This document shows, one piece after another, positions 8,562-18,286 of a stretch of DNA of 64,000 nt; position 1 is the stretch's first letter, and every line of letters starts with the position of its first letter. The translations under genes and the position numbers were made by a program. The notes beneath the pieces were generated by a model that saw only the letters and a program-made list of their open reading frames with translations, made no database searches and was not told the DNA's origin. This DNA comes from VRUE01 sp963753245 (GTDB lineage: Bacteria > Actinomycetota > Thermoleophilia > Solirubrobacterales > 70-9): NCBI GenBank assembly GCA_963753245.1, contig CAVWBK010000007.1, forward strand, positions 186,001 through 250,000. The letters run 5' to 3'.

Positions 8562-9879
8562 GACCCGAGTCCTGCTCGAGCACGCCGAGGACCCGGCTCT
8601 GCGTACCCTCGACGGTTACAAGGGCTACGGCGGCTACGCGACGCTGGAAAAGGCCTACCGCGAGCTCGAGGCGGATGAGCTCCTCAAGGAGCTCGAAGAG
8701 TCGGGCCTGCGGGGGCGCGGGGGCGCCGGCTTCTCGATGGGCAAAAAGGCCTCCTTCCTGCCCCGCGGCGATATGGCGAAGTATTTGTGCTGCAACGCTG
8801 ATGAGTCCGAGCCGGGCGCCTTCAAGGACCGCGAGCTGATGCAACGAAACCCGCACCAGCTAATCGAGGGAATCGCGATCGCCGCCCTCGCCGCCGATGC
8901 CGGCCACGCATTCATCTTCATCCGCGGTGAGTATGACCTGCAGGCCGACATCCTCGACGCCGCGGTCGCCGAAGCCTACGAGGCGGGCTATCTGGGCGCC
9001 GACATCCTCGGCACCCACCGCGACCTCGAGCTGGTCGTCCATCGCGGGGCCGGCGCCTACATCTGCGGCGAGGAGACGGCTCTGCTCGACGCACTTGAGG
9101 GTAAGCGCGGCAACCCGCGACTGAAGCCACCCTTTCCCGCCGTGCAGGGTCTCTACGGGGGGCCGACGCTGATCAACAACGTCGAGACGCTCTCCAACGT
9201 GCCGCGAATCATCGCCCATGGAGCCGAGTGGTTCCGAAGCTACGGCACAGAACAATCGCCGGGGACCAAGGTCGTCTCGATCTCAGGCTGCGTGCGCCGA
9301 CCCGGGAACTACGAGGTCGAGCTGGGGATTCCGACCCGCGAGCTGATCTATGACCTCGCCGGCGGCCCCGAGCCCGGCCACGAGGTCAAGGCCTTCTACC
9401 CCGGCGGCTCCTCCTCTCCGGTGCTCACCGCCGAGGAGGGTCTTGATCTGCCCTACAGCTTCGAGGCGATGGCCGAAGCTGGCTCGATGCTCGGATCGGG
9501 CTCGGTGATCGTCGCCGATGACCGCGTCTCGATCCCGTTGATGGCGCTGCGCACGGCGCGTTTTTACCACCACGAGTCCTGCGGAAAGTGCACACCCTGT
9601 CGCGAGGGGACGAACTGGACCGTGAAGATGCTCGAACGGGTGGTGCGCGGCGAGGCGACTCCGATGGATCTCGACATCGTCGCCTCGGTCCAGGAAAACA
9701 TCATCGGCCACTGCCTCTGTGTGCTCGGCGACTCGATGGCGATGCCGGTCGGAGCGATGGTGCGCAAGTTTCGCGACGAGTTCGAGCAGGTGATGGCCGA
9801 GGCCGGCGAAACCGGCATCCCGACCGGGCGCGAGGAGGCGGTTCGCGCTCATCTCGAGACCCTCGGGGCCTCGAGATGA
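8554..9879 (+). CDS. nuoF: NADH-quinone oxidoreductase subunit F
   Basis: A 441-residue NADH- and FMN-binding subunit where electrons enter complex I. The NADH loop GLRGRGGAGFSMGKK lies near residue 50. The FMN-binding region includes CNADESEPGAFKDRE and GAGAYICGEETAL. Cluster N3 ligands are ESCGKCTPCREG, and a later cysteine in GHCLCVLGDS. Starts at ATG 8554 within nuoE, and ends with an ATGA overlap into nuoG. Size and motif order are standard. Confidence 0.95.
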   Translation: MPETRVLLEHAEDPALRTLDGYKGYGGYATLEKAYRELEADELLKELEESGLRGRGGAGFSMGKKASFLPRGDMAKYLCCNADESEPGAFKDRELMQRNPHQLIEGIAIAALAADAGHAFIFIRGEYDLQADILDAAVAEAYEAGYLGADILGTHRDLELVVHRGAGAYICGEETALLDALEGKRGNPRLKPPFPAVQGLYGGPTLINNVETLSNVPRIIAHGAEWFRSYGTEQSPGTKVVSISGCVRRPGNYEVELGIPTRELIYDLAGGPEPGHEVKAFYPGGSSSPVLTAEEGLDLPYSFEAMAEAGSMLGSGSVIVADDRVSIPLMALRTARFYHHESCGKCTPCREGTNWTVKMLERVVRGEATPMDLDIVASVQENIIGHCLCVLGDSMAMPVGAMVRKFRDEFEQVMAEAGETGIPTGREEAVRAHLETLGASR

Positions 9880-12365
9880 GCGCCGCCAAGGAGATCACCC
9901 TGATCATCGACGGTCGCGAGGTGAGTGCGATCGAGGGTGAGATGCTCCACGACGCGGCCAAGCGCGGCGACGTCGAGATCCCGGTCTTCTGTTATGAGCC
10001 AAAGCTCGGCGCGCCGGTCGGCGCCTGTCGCATGTGCCTGGTCGAGATCGAGGGGATCCCGAAACTGCAGACCTCGTGCTCGACCCCGGTGCGCGATGGG
10101 ATGGTCGTCCACACCCGCACCGATCAGGTCAAACACGCCCAGAGCGCGGTGGTCGAGTTCCTGCTCGTCAACCACCCGCTGGACTGCCCGGTCTGCGACA
10201 AAGGCGGCGAGTGCCCGTTGCAGGACATCTCGATGGGCTGGGGCCCCGGGAAGAGTCGGATGAGCGACCAAAAGCGCCACTTCGAGAAGCCGATCGAGCT
10301 CTCGCCCCTGGTCGCGATCGACCGCGAGCGCTGCATCCTTTGCTACCGCTGCGTGCGCTTCAGCCAGGAGGTCGCCGAGGACGAGCAGCTGCAGTTGCTC
10401 GAGCGCGGTGATCGCACCTTCGTCGGCACCTTCGATGACCGCCCCTACATCGCGCCCTTCCACGGCAACATCACCGACCTCTGCCCGGTTGGCGCCCTGA
10501 CCAGCTACACCTATCGCTTCCGCGCGCGGCCCTGGGACATCGAGCAGGCGGGCTCGGTCTGCACGCTGTGTCCGAGCCAGTGCAACCTCAGCTTCACCGT
10601 CCGCGACGAGCAGGTCAAACGGGTGATCGCCCGCGAGAACCCCGAGGTCGACGACGGCTGGCTCTGTGACCGCGGTCGCTACGGCTTTGAGATGTTCGGC
10701 GCTGAGCAGCGGATCACCGAGCCCCGCTTCAAAGGCGGCGTGGCGACCGACTGGCAGACCGCGATCGGGCGCGCCGCGCAGGGACTGAAAGCCGGCGGCT
10801 CGGCGGCGGCGATTCTCGGTGATGCCTCCAATGAGGAGGGCTATCTGGTCCAGCGAATCCTGCGCGAGGCGCTCGGCTCGACCGACATCGACTCGCGCGT
10901 CTCGGGTGGAGCGCACCGCGAGGCACTGGTGCGCCTGGCTCAGCCGGAGCTCTCGGCCAAGGTCCGCGATATCGACGAGGCCGACGTGATCCTTGTGCTT
11001 GGCACCGATCCCCTCCACAGCTCGCCGATCCTCGACCTGCGGATCCGCAAGGCGATGCGTCGCAACGGCGCCCGACTGGCGCTGGCGACCGAGCGCCCGA
11101 CGACCCTCGATGGCGGCGCCGAGGCGATCGCCCGCTACGCCCCGGGGGAGGCGACCCACCTCCTCGCCGAGCTCGCGGCCGCGCTCGGCGGAGCCGAGAA
11201 CGTCGCCACGCCGTTGGCCGGCGCCCTGCGGGCCGCCGGCGTCGGCGGCGAGCACCCCAAGAAGGTCCTGATCATCTGGGGTGAGCGGATCGCGCGCGAG
11301 GGCAAGGGCGCGCTCGAGGCCCTCCTCGACCTCGCCGCCGCGCTCGGCGTCGGCGAGGCCGAGGGTGCGGGGCTGCTCGAGGTGCCCGAGTTCGCCAATG
11401 CCCGCGGCCTGCGCGAGGCCGGCTGTCTGCCCGACGCCGGCCCCGGCCTGACCGAGACCAGGCGCGGCCGCGGCACCGAGGAGATCCGTGCCGGATTGAT
11501 CTCCGGCGAGATCAGCTCCCTGCTGCTCTTCGGCGTTGACCCGATCCGCGACTTCCCCGACACGGCCGCCTGGAAGGAGGCCCTCGCCGCGGCCGATCAC
11601 CTCATCGTCTTCTCGACCTTTGAGACGGCGACCAGCGCCGCGGCCGATGTCGTCTTCCCGCTCGAGACCCATGCCGAGAAAGACGGCACGGTGACCCACC
11701 CCGACGGGCGCCTGCAGCGGGTCCGCCCCTCGGCTGCGCGGCCCGGCGAGATCCGCCCGAACTGGGGCATCCTTGCCGAGCTGGCCCTCGCCCTCGGCCA
11801 CGACACCGGTGTTTCCTCCCAACCCTCGGCCTTCGCCGCGCTCAGCGACGCGGCCCCGATCTACTCGAAGCTCAGCGACGCGGAAATCGGCGGTCGCGGG
11901 ATCCGCTGGCAGGAGCGCCCCGCGGCGTCCCTGCGCCCGACGGTGGCCGATGATCGACCCGGGTCCATGGCCAGCGATCAGCCCGGCTCGAGGGAGCCGC
12001 AATCGGCTGCGCCGCCGGCCCGATCAGGCCCGCCCGCTTCGAGGAGCTCAAACTCCAGCCTGGTGCTCGGCACCTACCGCGACCTCTGGGTCGGGGCGAT
12101 CACCGAGCTCAACCCGCCGCTTCGGTTCCTGGCGCCCAGCCAGCGGCTTGAGATGTCTGTGGCCGACGCCGAGCGCCGCGGGCTGAAGATCGGCGATCAG
12201 GTCAAGGTCTCACAGAACGGCTCGAGCCTCAGCGCCAGGGTTGACGTCAAGGAGCGAATCGCCGAGGGCACCGTGTTCCTGATCGAGGGGACCAAAGAGG
12301 CGAACGCGAATGGTCTGCTCAACGGATCCCCGGTCTCGGTCGAGGTCACCAAGGTCGACCGGTGA
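9876..12365 (+). CDS. nuoG: NADH-quinone oxidoreductase subunit G
   Basis: An 829-residue iron-sulfur chain subunit. Start is ATG 9876, overlapping the nuoF stop as ATGA; the frame is open much farther upstream but that part is antifunctional overlap with nuoF. The [2Fe-2S] N1b site is FCYEPKLGAPVGACRMC plus a later Cys. The His/Cys cluster N4/N5 region has CPVCDKGGECPLQD and CILCYRCVRF. SVCTLCPSQCNLS with a later WLCDRGRYGFE matches the extra N7 cluster present in some bacteria. The C-terminal two-thirds is a molybdopterin-oxidoreductase fold that has lost the cofactor. Residues about 690-730 are a low-complexity Ser/Pro/Ala linker. Confidence 0.94.
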   Translation: MSAAKEITLIIDGREVSAIEGEMLHDAAKRGDVEIPVFCYEPKLGAPVGACRMCLVEIEGIPKLQTSCSTPVRDGMVVHTRTDQVKHAQSAVVEFLLVNHPLDCPVCDKGGECPLQDISMGWGPGKSRMSDQKRHFEKPIELSPLVAIDRERCILCYRCVRFSQEVAEDEQLQLLERGDRTFVGTFDDRPYIAPFHGNITDLCPVGALTSYTYRFRARPWDIEQAGSVCTLCPSQCNLSFTVRDEQVKRVIARENPEVDDGWLCDRGRYGFEMFGAEQRITEPRFKGGVATDWQTAIGRAAQGLKAGGSAAAILGDASNEEGYLVQRILREALGSTDIDSRVSGGAHREALVRLAQPELSAKVRDIDEADVILVLGTDPLHSSPILDLRIRKAMRRNGARLALATERPTTLDGGAEAIARYAPGEATHLLAELAAALGGAENVATPLAGALRAAGVGGEHPKKVLIIWGERIAREGKGALEALLDLAAALGVGEAEGAGLLEVPEFANARGLREAGCLPDAGPGLTETRRGRGTEEIRAGLISGEISSLLLFGVDPIRDFPDTAAWKEALAAADHLIVFSTFETATSAAADVVFPLETHAEKDGTVTHPDGRLQRVRPSAARPGEIRPNWGILAELALALGHDTGVSSQPSAFAALSDAAPIYSKLSDAEIGGRGIRWQERPAASLRPTVADDRPGSMASDQPGSREPQSAAPPARSGPPASRSSNSSLVLGTYRDLWVGAITELNPPLRFLAPSQRLEMSVADAERRGLKIGDQVKVSQNGSSLSARVDVKERIAEGTVFLIEGTKEANANGLLNGSPVSVEVTKVDR

Positions 12366-13360
12366 TCGCGCTCGCCGACACCAGCTTCGTCGAAGCGACC
12401 TGGATCATGGTCGTCAAGTCGATCGTGATCTTTGCCGTGATCTTCGGAATCGTGCCGGTGATGACGGTCGTCGAGCGCAAGCTGATCGGTCGCTTTCAGC
12501 ACCGCTACGGCCCCAACCGGGTCGGACCCTTTGGCTTGTTGCAGCCGCTCGCCGACCTCTTCAAATTGATCTCCAAGCAGGGCTTCCGGCCTGCCAACGC
12601 GATCCCGATGCTCTACGTGCTGGGCCCCTTGCTGCCGGTCCTGGCCGGGGTGATGGCACTGGCGATCATCCCCTTCGGCGACGTTCAGGACGGCGTTGGC
12701 CTCTACGGAATCGACGTCCCGATCGGAATCCTCTACTTCTTCGCGGTCGGCTCGATCGGCTTCTATGGGTTGCTGCTCGGCGGCTGGTCCTCGGGATCCA
12801 AATACAGCCTGCTCGGGGCGATGCGGGGCGCCGCTCAGCTGATCTCCTACGAGGTCTCGATGGGACTGGCGTTGCTCGGCGTGATCATGATGGGCGGCTC
12901 GCTCTCCCTGGTTGACATCGTCCGCGCCCAGGGGCAGATGTGGTTCATCGTGCCCCAGTTCGTCGGCTTTGTGATCTTCATGCTGGCCGGCTTTGCCGAG
13001 ACCAACCGCACGCCCTTTGACATGCCAGAGGCCGACGCCGAACTGGTGCAGGGATTCATGACTGAGTACGGCGGGATGCGGTTCGGCAGCTTCCTGATGG
13101 TCGAGTACCTGGAGATCATCGTCGTCTCCGGCGTCGCCGCGGCGATGTTCCTCGGCGGCTGGATGGGGCCGGGGCCGAGTTGGCTTGATCCGATCTGGAT
13201 GCTGGTCAAGATCTTCTGCCTCGTCTTCCTCTTCATCTGGGTGCGGGCGACCCTGCCGCGCCTGCGCTATGACCAGCTGATGAGCCTCGGCTGGAAGGTG
13301 CTGCTGCCCCTGGCGACGCTCAACGTGCTGGTCACCGCGACCCTGGTGGTGGTCACGTGA
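12362..13360 (+). CDS. nuoH: NADH-quinone oxidoreductase subunit H
   Basis: A 332-residue membrane subunit with about eight helices, which forms the quinone entry chamber. Signatures are ERKLIGRFQHRYGPNRVGP (first cytoplasmic loop) and FAETNRTPFDMPEADAELV (conserved acidic loop), with the second contributing charges that link quinone chemistry to proton transport. Start is GTG 12362, sharing GTGA with the nuoG stop. Length is normal. Confidence 0.95.
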   Translation: MIALADTSFVEATWIMVVKSIVIFAVIFGIVPVMTVVERKLIGRFQHRYGPNRVGPFGLLQPLADLFKLISKQGFRPANAIPMLYVLGPLLPVLAGVMALAIIPFGDVQDGVGLYGIDVPIGILYFFAVGSIGFYGLLLGGWSSGSKYSLLGAMRGAAQLISYEVSMGLALLGVIMMGGSLSLVDIVRAQGQMWFIVPQFVGFVIFMLAGFAETNRTPFDMPEADAELVQGFMTEYGGMRFGSFLMVEYLEIIVVSGVAAAMFLGGWMGPGPSWLDPIWMLVKIFCLVFLFIWVRATLPRLRYDQLMSLGWKVLLPLATLNVLVTATLVVVT

Positions 13361-13902
13361 GCGGCGAGTTTGCCTACCTCAAGGACGACGATGTGATCGA
13401 GGTCCAGCGCGGGCCGGACCCAGGCGGGGTGGGCGGCGCCTACCGCGCCTTCGGCGAGACCCTGCGTGGGCTGAAGACGACGATGGCGCGCCTGATCGAG
13501 GGACCGATGACGATCCAATATCCCGAGGAGAAGACGCCGGTCTACCCGCGCTTTCGCGGCCGCCACAAACTGCATAAGTTCGAGGACACGGGACTTGAGA
13601 AGTGCGTCGGCTGCTCGCTGTGCGCCGCCGCCTGTCCGGCTGACTGCATCCGCGTCGTCGCCGCCGAGAACATCCCCGGTGAGCGGGTCTCGGCCGGCGA
13701 GCGCTACGCCGCGGTCTATGAGATCAATCTCTCGCGTTGCATCTTCTGCGGCTACTGCGAGATCGCCTGTCCCTTCGACGCGATCACGATGGGCCACGAC
13801 TACGAGATGGCCGATTACTCCCGCGATGATTTGATCTTCACCAAGGAGATGCTGCTCGCCGAGCCGCTCGAGCGCACGCCGCTCAAAAGCGAGGGCGAGT
13901 AG
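13357..13902 (+). CDS. nuoI: NADH-quinone oxidoreductase subunit I
   Basis: A 181-residue ferredoxin-like subunit carrying clusters N6a and N6b. Two classic motifs are CVGCSLCAAACPADC and CIFCGYCEIACPFDA. The N-terminal 45 residues are an actinobacterial-type extension before the RFRGRHKL segment that anchors it to the membrane arm. Start is GTG 13357 in a GTGA overlap with the nuoH stop. A 4-base gap separates it from nuoJ. Confidence 0.95.
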   Translation: MSGEFAYLKDDDVIEVQRGPDPGGVGGAYRAFGETLRGLKTTMARLIEGPMTIQYPEEKTPVYPRFRGRHKLHKFEDTGLEKCVGCSLCAAACPADCIRVVAAENIPGERVSAGERYAAVYEINLSRCIFCGYCEIACPFDAITMGHDYEMADYSRDDLIFTKEMLLAEPLERTPLKSEGE

Positions 13903-13906
13903 CAGC

Positions 13907-14488
13907 GTGGAAGCAGTTCTCTTCTTCCTCGCGGCGATCGGCGCCCTGGGCGGCGCCCTGGGCGTCGTCGCGATGCGCAACCCCTTCTATGGGGTGCTGG
14001 CGTTGATCGTCCACCTCTTCTCGCTCGCGGTCCTCTTCCTGCTGCTCTCCTCGGCTTTCGTCGCCGCCGCCCAGGTCGTCGTCTACGCCGGCGCGGTGAT
14101 GGTCCTCTATGTCTTCGTCGTCGCCTACGTCGGCGGCTCGACCGAGTCGGCCTGGGAGCCGATCCCCGGCCAGCGCTTCCTGGCGCCGGCGCTCGGCGTC
14201 GCGCTCTTCGTCGAGCTCTCGGTCGCCGTGCTGAGCTCGTCGCTGATGGCGCTCGGCAGCGAGGGCCCCGACGTCAAGCCCGGCTTCGGAGATCCCGCCC
14301 AGATTGGCCACCTGCTGCTGGAAAGGTTCCTGCTGCCCTTTGAGGCCTCCTCGATCCTGCTCTTGCTCGCCGCCGTCGGCGCCGTGGTGCTCGCCGGCAA
14401 GCGGATCGCCGCTGGCGAGCAGCGCCCGCGGCCAGGGTCGCGCCGCGCAGAAGAGCCGGTCGCCCCACCCGCCGGCGGTGGCGGATGA
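13907..14488 (+). CDS. nuoJ: NADH-quinone oxidoreductase subunit J
   Basis: A 193-residue membrane subunit with five predicted helices. MRNPFYGVLALIVHLFSLA near residue 23 and the glycine-rich YAGAVMVLYVFVVAYVGG helix match the third helix of NuoJ, which shifts between alpha and pi-bulge states during turnover. Start is GTG 13907. After the last helix it ends in a Pro/Arg/Gly-rich tail (EQRPRPGSRRAEEPVAPP), longer than in E. coli. It overlaps nuoK by 4 bases. Confidence 0.92.
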   Translation: MEAVLFFLAAIGALGGALGVVAMRNPFYGVLALIVHLFSLAVLFLLLSSAFVAAAQVVVYAGAVMVLYVFVVAYVGGSTESAWEPIPGQRFLAPALGVALFVELSVAVLSSSLMALGSEGPDVKPGFGDPAQIGHLLLERFLLPFEASSILLLLAAVGAVVLAGKRIAAGEQRPRPGSRRAEEPVAPPAGGGG

Positions 14489-14784
14489 ACATCGACTGGT
14501 ACATCGTCCTCTCCAGCCTGCTTTTCGCGATCGGCGCGATGGGGATCCTGATCCGCCGCAGTCCGGTCGTGATCCTGCTCTGCCTCGAGCTGATGCTGAA
14601 CGCCGGCAACCTGGCGCTCGTCGCCTTCAGCCGCATGGTCGGCAACCAGCAGGGGCAGGTCTTCGCGATCGTGGTCATGGTCGTCGCCGCCTGTGAGGTG
14701 GTCGTCGGCCTCGGTCTGATCGTCGCCATCTTCCGCCGCCGGCTGCCGCTCGACGTCGACCAGCTACGGGAGCTGAAGGGATGA
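14485..14784 (+). CDS. nuoK: NADH-quinone oxidoreductase subunit K
   Basis: A 99-residue, three-helix membrane subunit. The conserved acidic residues needed for proton transfer are present in helix 2 (LLCLELMLNAGNLAL) and helix 3 (VVAACEVVVGLGLI). Start is ATG 14485 in an overlap with nuoJ, and the stop overlaps the start of nuoL. Length is standard for the family. Confidence 0.95.
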   Translation: MNIDWYIVLSSLLFAIGAMGILIRRSPVVILLCLELMLNAGNLALVAFSRMVGNQQGQVFAIVVMVVAACEVVVGLGLIVAIFRRRLPLDVDQLRELKG

Positions 14785-16790
14785 GCGCCACGGCCTGGGC
14801 CTGGTTGGTCTTGCTCTTCCCGCTGCTCGGCACCCTCGCGATCGGCCTCGGCTTCCGAGTGATCCCGGCCCGCGCCGCCGGAGCGATCGGCACCCTCGCG
14901 ATCGCCCTCGCCTTCCTCTGCGGGATCGCGACCCTGGTCTGCCTGCTCGGCGAATCGCCCGATGCCCGCCACCACGCCTCCTCGCTTTGGGACTACGCCA
15001 GCGTCGCCGGGCTCAACATCAAGCTCGGCATCTTCGTCGACCCGCTTTCGGTCTTCATGGTCCTCGTCGTCACCGGCGTCTCGACCCTGATCCACCTCTA
15101 CTCATTCGGCTACATGCAGTCCGATCAGGGCTACCACCGCTTCTTCAGCTACCTCAACTTCTTCGTCTTCTCGATGCTGCTGCTCGTCCTCGCCGGCAAC
15201 TTCGTGCTGCTGATCGTCGGCTGGGCCTTCGTCGGCTTTGCCTCCTACGCGCTGATCAGCTTCTGGTATCGCCGCACGACGGCGACCCGGGCGGGGATGA
15301 AGGCCTTCGTGATCAACGTCGTCGGCGACATCGGCCTGGTGCTCGCCGCCTTCTTGATCTTCCGCGAAATCGGCAGCTTCGAATACGGCACCGTCTTCGC
15401 CAAGGCGCCGCACGTCTTCCACACAAACGAGTGGTCGGTGACGGCCATCTGCCTGCTGTTGTTGGTCGGTGCCTTCGCCAAGTCCGCGCAGCTACCCCTG
15501 CACACCTGGCTGCCCGACGCGATGGAGGGCCCGACGCCGGTCTCCTCACTGATCCACGCGGCGACGATGGTGACCGCCGGCGTCTACCTGATCGCCCGCA
15601 CCCACATCCTCTTTGTGCTCGCCCCGACCGCCGCCGACATCGCCGCCTTCACCGGTCTGGCGACGCTGCTGGTCGCCGGCACGATCGCCCTGGTGATGAC
15701 CGACCTAAAGCGGGCGATCGCCTACTCGACGATGAGCCAGATCGGCTACATGATCATGGGCGTCTCGATCGGCGCCTACTCGGCCGGGATGTTCCACCTG
15801 ATGACCCACGCCTTCTTCAAGGCGCTGCTCTTCATGGCCGCCGGCTCGATCATCGCCGCGATGGCCAACAACCAGAACATCGACGACATGAGGGGGTTCG
15901 GCAAGGCGATGCGCTTCACCTCGATCACGATGCTCTGTGGCGGTCTGGCGCTGGCTGCCTTTCCCGGGACCTCGGGTTTCTTCTCCAAGGACGAGATCCT
16001 CGCCTACGCGACCGCGCGCGGCGGGATGTATGAGATCTTCACCGTGCTCGGCTACTTCGGCGCCCTGCTTACCGCGATCTACACCTTCCGGCTGATCTTC
16101 CGCGTCCTTCCCGGCAAGCCCTGCAAGGAGGCCCAGGAGCTGATCGACACGGGCCATGTCCACCACGCTCATCCCTTCAACCCCGCCAGCGGCGAAGAGG
16201 AGGACACAGACGTCGGCTTTCCGGGGGCCGAGCACCACATCGCCGAGCAATCGGCGCCGATGCGGGTCGCGATGGGGGTGCTCGCCTTTCTCGCGCTCTT
16301 CGCCGGCCTGGTCCAGGTCCCTGGGGTCGACGCGATGATCACCAACTTCCTGCGACCGGTCTTCGCCGACTCGCCCCTGAGCACGATCGAGCCCTCGGTC
16401 GGCGCCAGCTGGGCCGGCCTTGCGATTGGCGCCGCGATCTCGCTGAGCGGCATCGGGATCGCCTACTGGCTCTACGTGGCGCGGCCGCAGACGCCGGCGG
16501 CGCTGATTCGCCGCTTCGGGGCGCTGCACACCTTCCTCGTCAACAAGTGGTACTTCGACGAGGCGATCGAGATCCTCGTGGTCCGCCCGGCGCTGGCCGT
16601 CGGGCGCTTCGCCAACGACACCTTCGAGCGCTTTGTGGTCGACGGCCTGATCAGCGGTACCCGCGAGACGGTCGGCGGCGCCGGTGGCGTCGTGCGTGCG
16701 ATCCAGAGCGGCTTCGTCCGCAGCTATGCGCTGCTCTTGATCGCCGGCTTCGCCGGTCTTGCCCTCTACTTCCTGATCACCTCCTCATGA
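14781..16790 (+). CDS. nuoL: NADH-quinone oxidoreductase subunit L
   Basis: A 669-residue antiporter-like subunit at the far end of the membrane arm. Key residues are in IVGWAFVGFASYALISFWY (the conserved Glu is replaced by Ala-Phe-Val context here and deserves a check), AKSAQLPLHTWLPDAMEGPTP (Lys and His), and MSQIGYMIMGVSIGAYSAGM. Residues about 450-480 form a soluble His-rich loop (TGHVHHAHPFNP), longer than in E. coli. The C-terminal lateral helix and final membrane anchor are present. The start and stop both overlap neighbours (ATGA). Confidence 0.93.
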   Translation: MSATAWAWLVLLFPLLGTLAIGLGFRVIPARAAGAIGTLAIALAFLCGIATLVCLLGESPDARHHASSLWDYASVAGLNIKLGIFVDPLSVFMVLVVTGVSTLIHLYSFGYMQSDQGYHRFFSYLNFFVFSMLLLVLAGNFVLLIVGWAFVGFASYALISFWYRRTTATRAGMKAFVINVVGDIGLVLAAFLIFREIGSFEYGTVFAKAPHVFHTNEWSVTAICLLLLVGAFAKSAQLPLHTWLPDAMEGPTPVSSLIHAATMVTAGVYLIARTHILFVLAPTAADIAAFTGLATLLVAGTIALVMTDLKRAIAYSTMSQIGYMIMGVSIGAYSAGMFHLMTHAFFKALLFMAAGSIIAAMANNQNIDDMRGFGKAMRFTSITMLCGGLALAAFPGTSGFFSKDEILAYATARGGMYEIFTVLGYFGALLTAIYTFRLIFRVLPGKPCKEAQELIDTGHVHHAHPFNPASGEEEDTDVGFPGAEHHIAEQSAPMRVAMGVLAFLALFAGLVQVPGVDAMITNFLRPVFADSPLSTIEPSVGASWAGLAIGAAISLSGIGIAYWLYVARPQTPAALIRRFGALHTFLVNKWYFDEAIEILVVRPALAVGRFANDTFERFVVDGLISGTRETVGGAGGVVRAIQSGFVRSYALLLIAGFAGLALYFLITSS

Positions 16791-18286
16791 TCAACGCGCT
16801 GCTCTGGACACCGCTCGCCTTTGGCCTGATCGGCCTCTTCGGACCGAGGCGCTGGGCCGGCTGGTGGGCGACACTCGGCGCCCTCGTCACCCTCGGCATC
16901 GCGATCTCGCTGCTCTGCGGGTTCGATTCGAGCACCAGCGGCCTGCAGGACAGCGTCGACGTCAGCTGGATCTCCGGCCTCGGGGTCAACTACAGCCTTG
17001 GCATCGATGGCCTCAACGTCTTTCTTGTCCTGCTGACCACGGTCCTCTGGACGGCGGCCACCGCCTTCGCCGCCTTCCGTGATCAGCACCGGCCCCACCT
17101 CTTCTTCCTGATGATGCTGCTCGGTGAGACCGCCACCCTGGGCTCGTTCCTCGCCCAGGACCTGCTGCTCTTCGTCCTCTTCTTCGACCTGATGCTGATC
17201 CCGTTCTACTTCCTCTTCGGTGCCTGGGGCACCGACCGCGAGGGCGGCCCGAGCGCTGCGGCGGCGACCCTGAAGATGATCATCTACACCCTGATCGGCT
17301 CGCTGCTGATGCTGGTCGGGGCGATCGCGACAGCGATCATCGCCGCCCACGGCGGCCACATCACCTTCTCGATCGCCGAACTCTCCAAACACCCGTTGAG
17401 CGCCGGCAGCCAGCGCTGGATCTTCTGGTTCTTTGCCGCCGCCTTCCTGGTCAAGATGCCCGCCTTTCTCCTCCATGGTTGGATGCCCGACGCCTACCGG
17501 GCGGCGCCACTGCCGGCGCTGGCGGTCTTCTCCGGCGTGCTGGCCAAGGTCGGCGCCTACGGCTTCCTGCGAATCGTGCTGCCGCTCTTCCCGGCCGCCA
17601 CGGTCGAATTCCAGGAGGTGGTCCTGGTGATCGCGCTCGCCTCGATCCTCTACGGCTCGGTGATGGCCTTCACCCAGACCAACGTGCGCCTGATCGCCGG
17701 CTACTCCTCGGTTGCCCAGCTCGGCTTCATCACCGCCGGGATCTTCGCCCTGCGGGCCGACGGCGCCGACGGTGCGATCCTGCAGATGGTCAACCACGGA
17801 CTCGTCGTCGCGCCGCTGTTCGTGATCGTCGCGATCATCGCCGAGCGCTCGGGCACCGAGGACGTGCGGGAGATGGGTGGGATGGCGTTCAAGGCGCCGG
17901 TGCTAGCCGCGCTCTTTTTGATCGTCACCCTGGCAACCCTGGCGATGCCCGGTTCGGCCAACTTCATTGGAGAGTTCTACATTCTCAACGGGCTCTTCAA
18001 CGCGAAGATCGTCTTCGCCTTCGTCGCGATCTCCGGCGTCGCGATGTCGGCCTACTACGCGCTGCGCCTCTACCAGCGCACGATGCACAACCGCAAGCCC
18101 GACGGCATCCTCTCGCGCGAGATCTCACTCAAGGACGGTCTCGTCCTCGCCCCACTCGTGCTCTGCATCCTTGGGCTTGCGCTCTATCCGCAGCTGATCC
18201 TCAAGCGGACCGACCCCTCGGTCCAGCAGAGCGTCGCCGCGGCGACCGGGACCCCCGAACCTACGGCGACCCTGGCGCAGCGATGA
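16787..18286 (+). CDS. nuoM: NADH-quinone oxidoreductase subunit M
   Basis: A 499-residue antiporter-like proton-pumping subunit. Start is ATG 16787, overlapping the nuoL stop; the frame is open earlier but that is overlap. NuoM features are the SLGIDGLNVFLVLLTT segment, LLFVLFFDLMLIPFYFLFG, and the lysine-containing AAAFLVKMPAFLLHGWMPDA. The last is the broken helix with proton-channel residues. About 14 helices are expected. The short C-terminal tail (GTPEPTATLAQR) is unstructured. Confidence 0.95.
   Translation: MINALLWTPLAFGLIGLFGPRRWAGWWATLGALVTLGIAISLLCGFDSSTSGLQDSVDVSWISGLGVNYSLGIDGLNVFLVLLTTVLWTAATAFAAFRDQHRPHLFFLMMLLGETATLGSFLAQDLLLFVLFFDLMLIPFYFLFGAWGTDREGGPSAAAATLKMIIYTLIGSLLMLVGAIATAIIAAHGGHITFSIAELSKHPLSAGSQRWIFWFFAAAFLVKMPAFLLHGWMPDAYRAAPLPALAVFSGVLAKVGAYGFLRIVLPLFPAATVEFQEVVLVIALASILYGSVMAFTQTNVRLIAGYSSVAQLGFITAGIFALRADGADGAILQMVNHGLVVAPLFVIVAIIAERSGTEDVREMGGMAFKAPVLAALFLIVTLATLAMPGSANFIGEFYILNGLFNAKIVFAFVAISGVAMSAYYALRLYQRTMHNRKPDGILSREISLKDGLVLAPLVLCILGLALYPQLILKRTDPSVQQSVAAATGTPEPTATLAQR

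Noticed and set aside
9849..12002. A 717-codon open frame antisense to nuoG
   Set aside because: Shadow of a strongly biased GC-rich gene; no motif and no ribosome-binding site. The nuoG frame has all iron-sulfur motifs.
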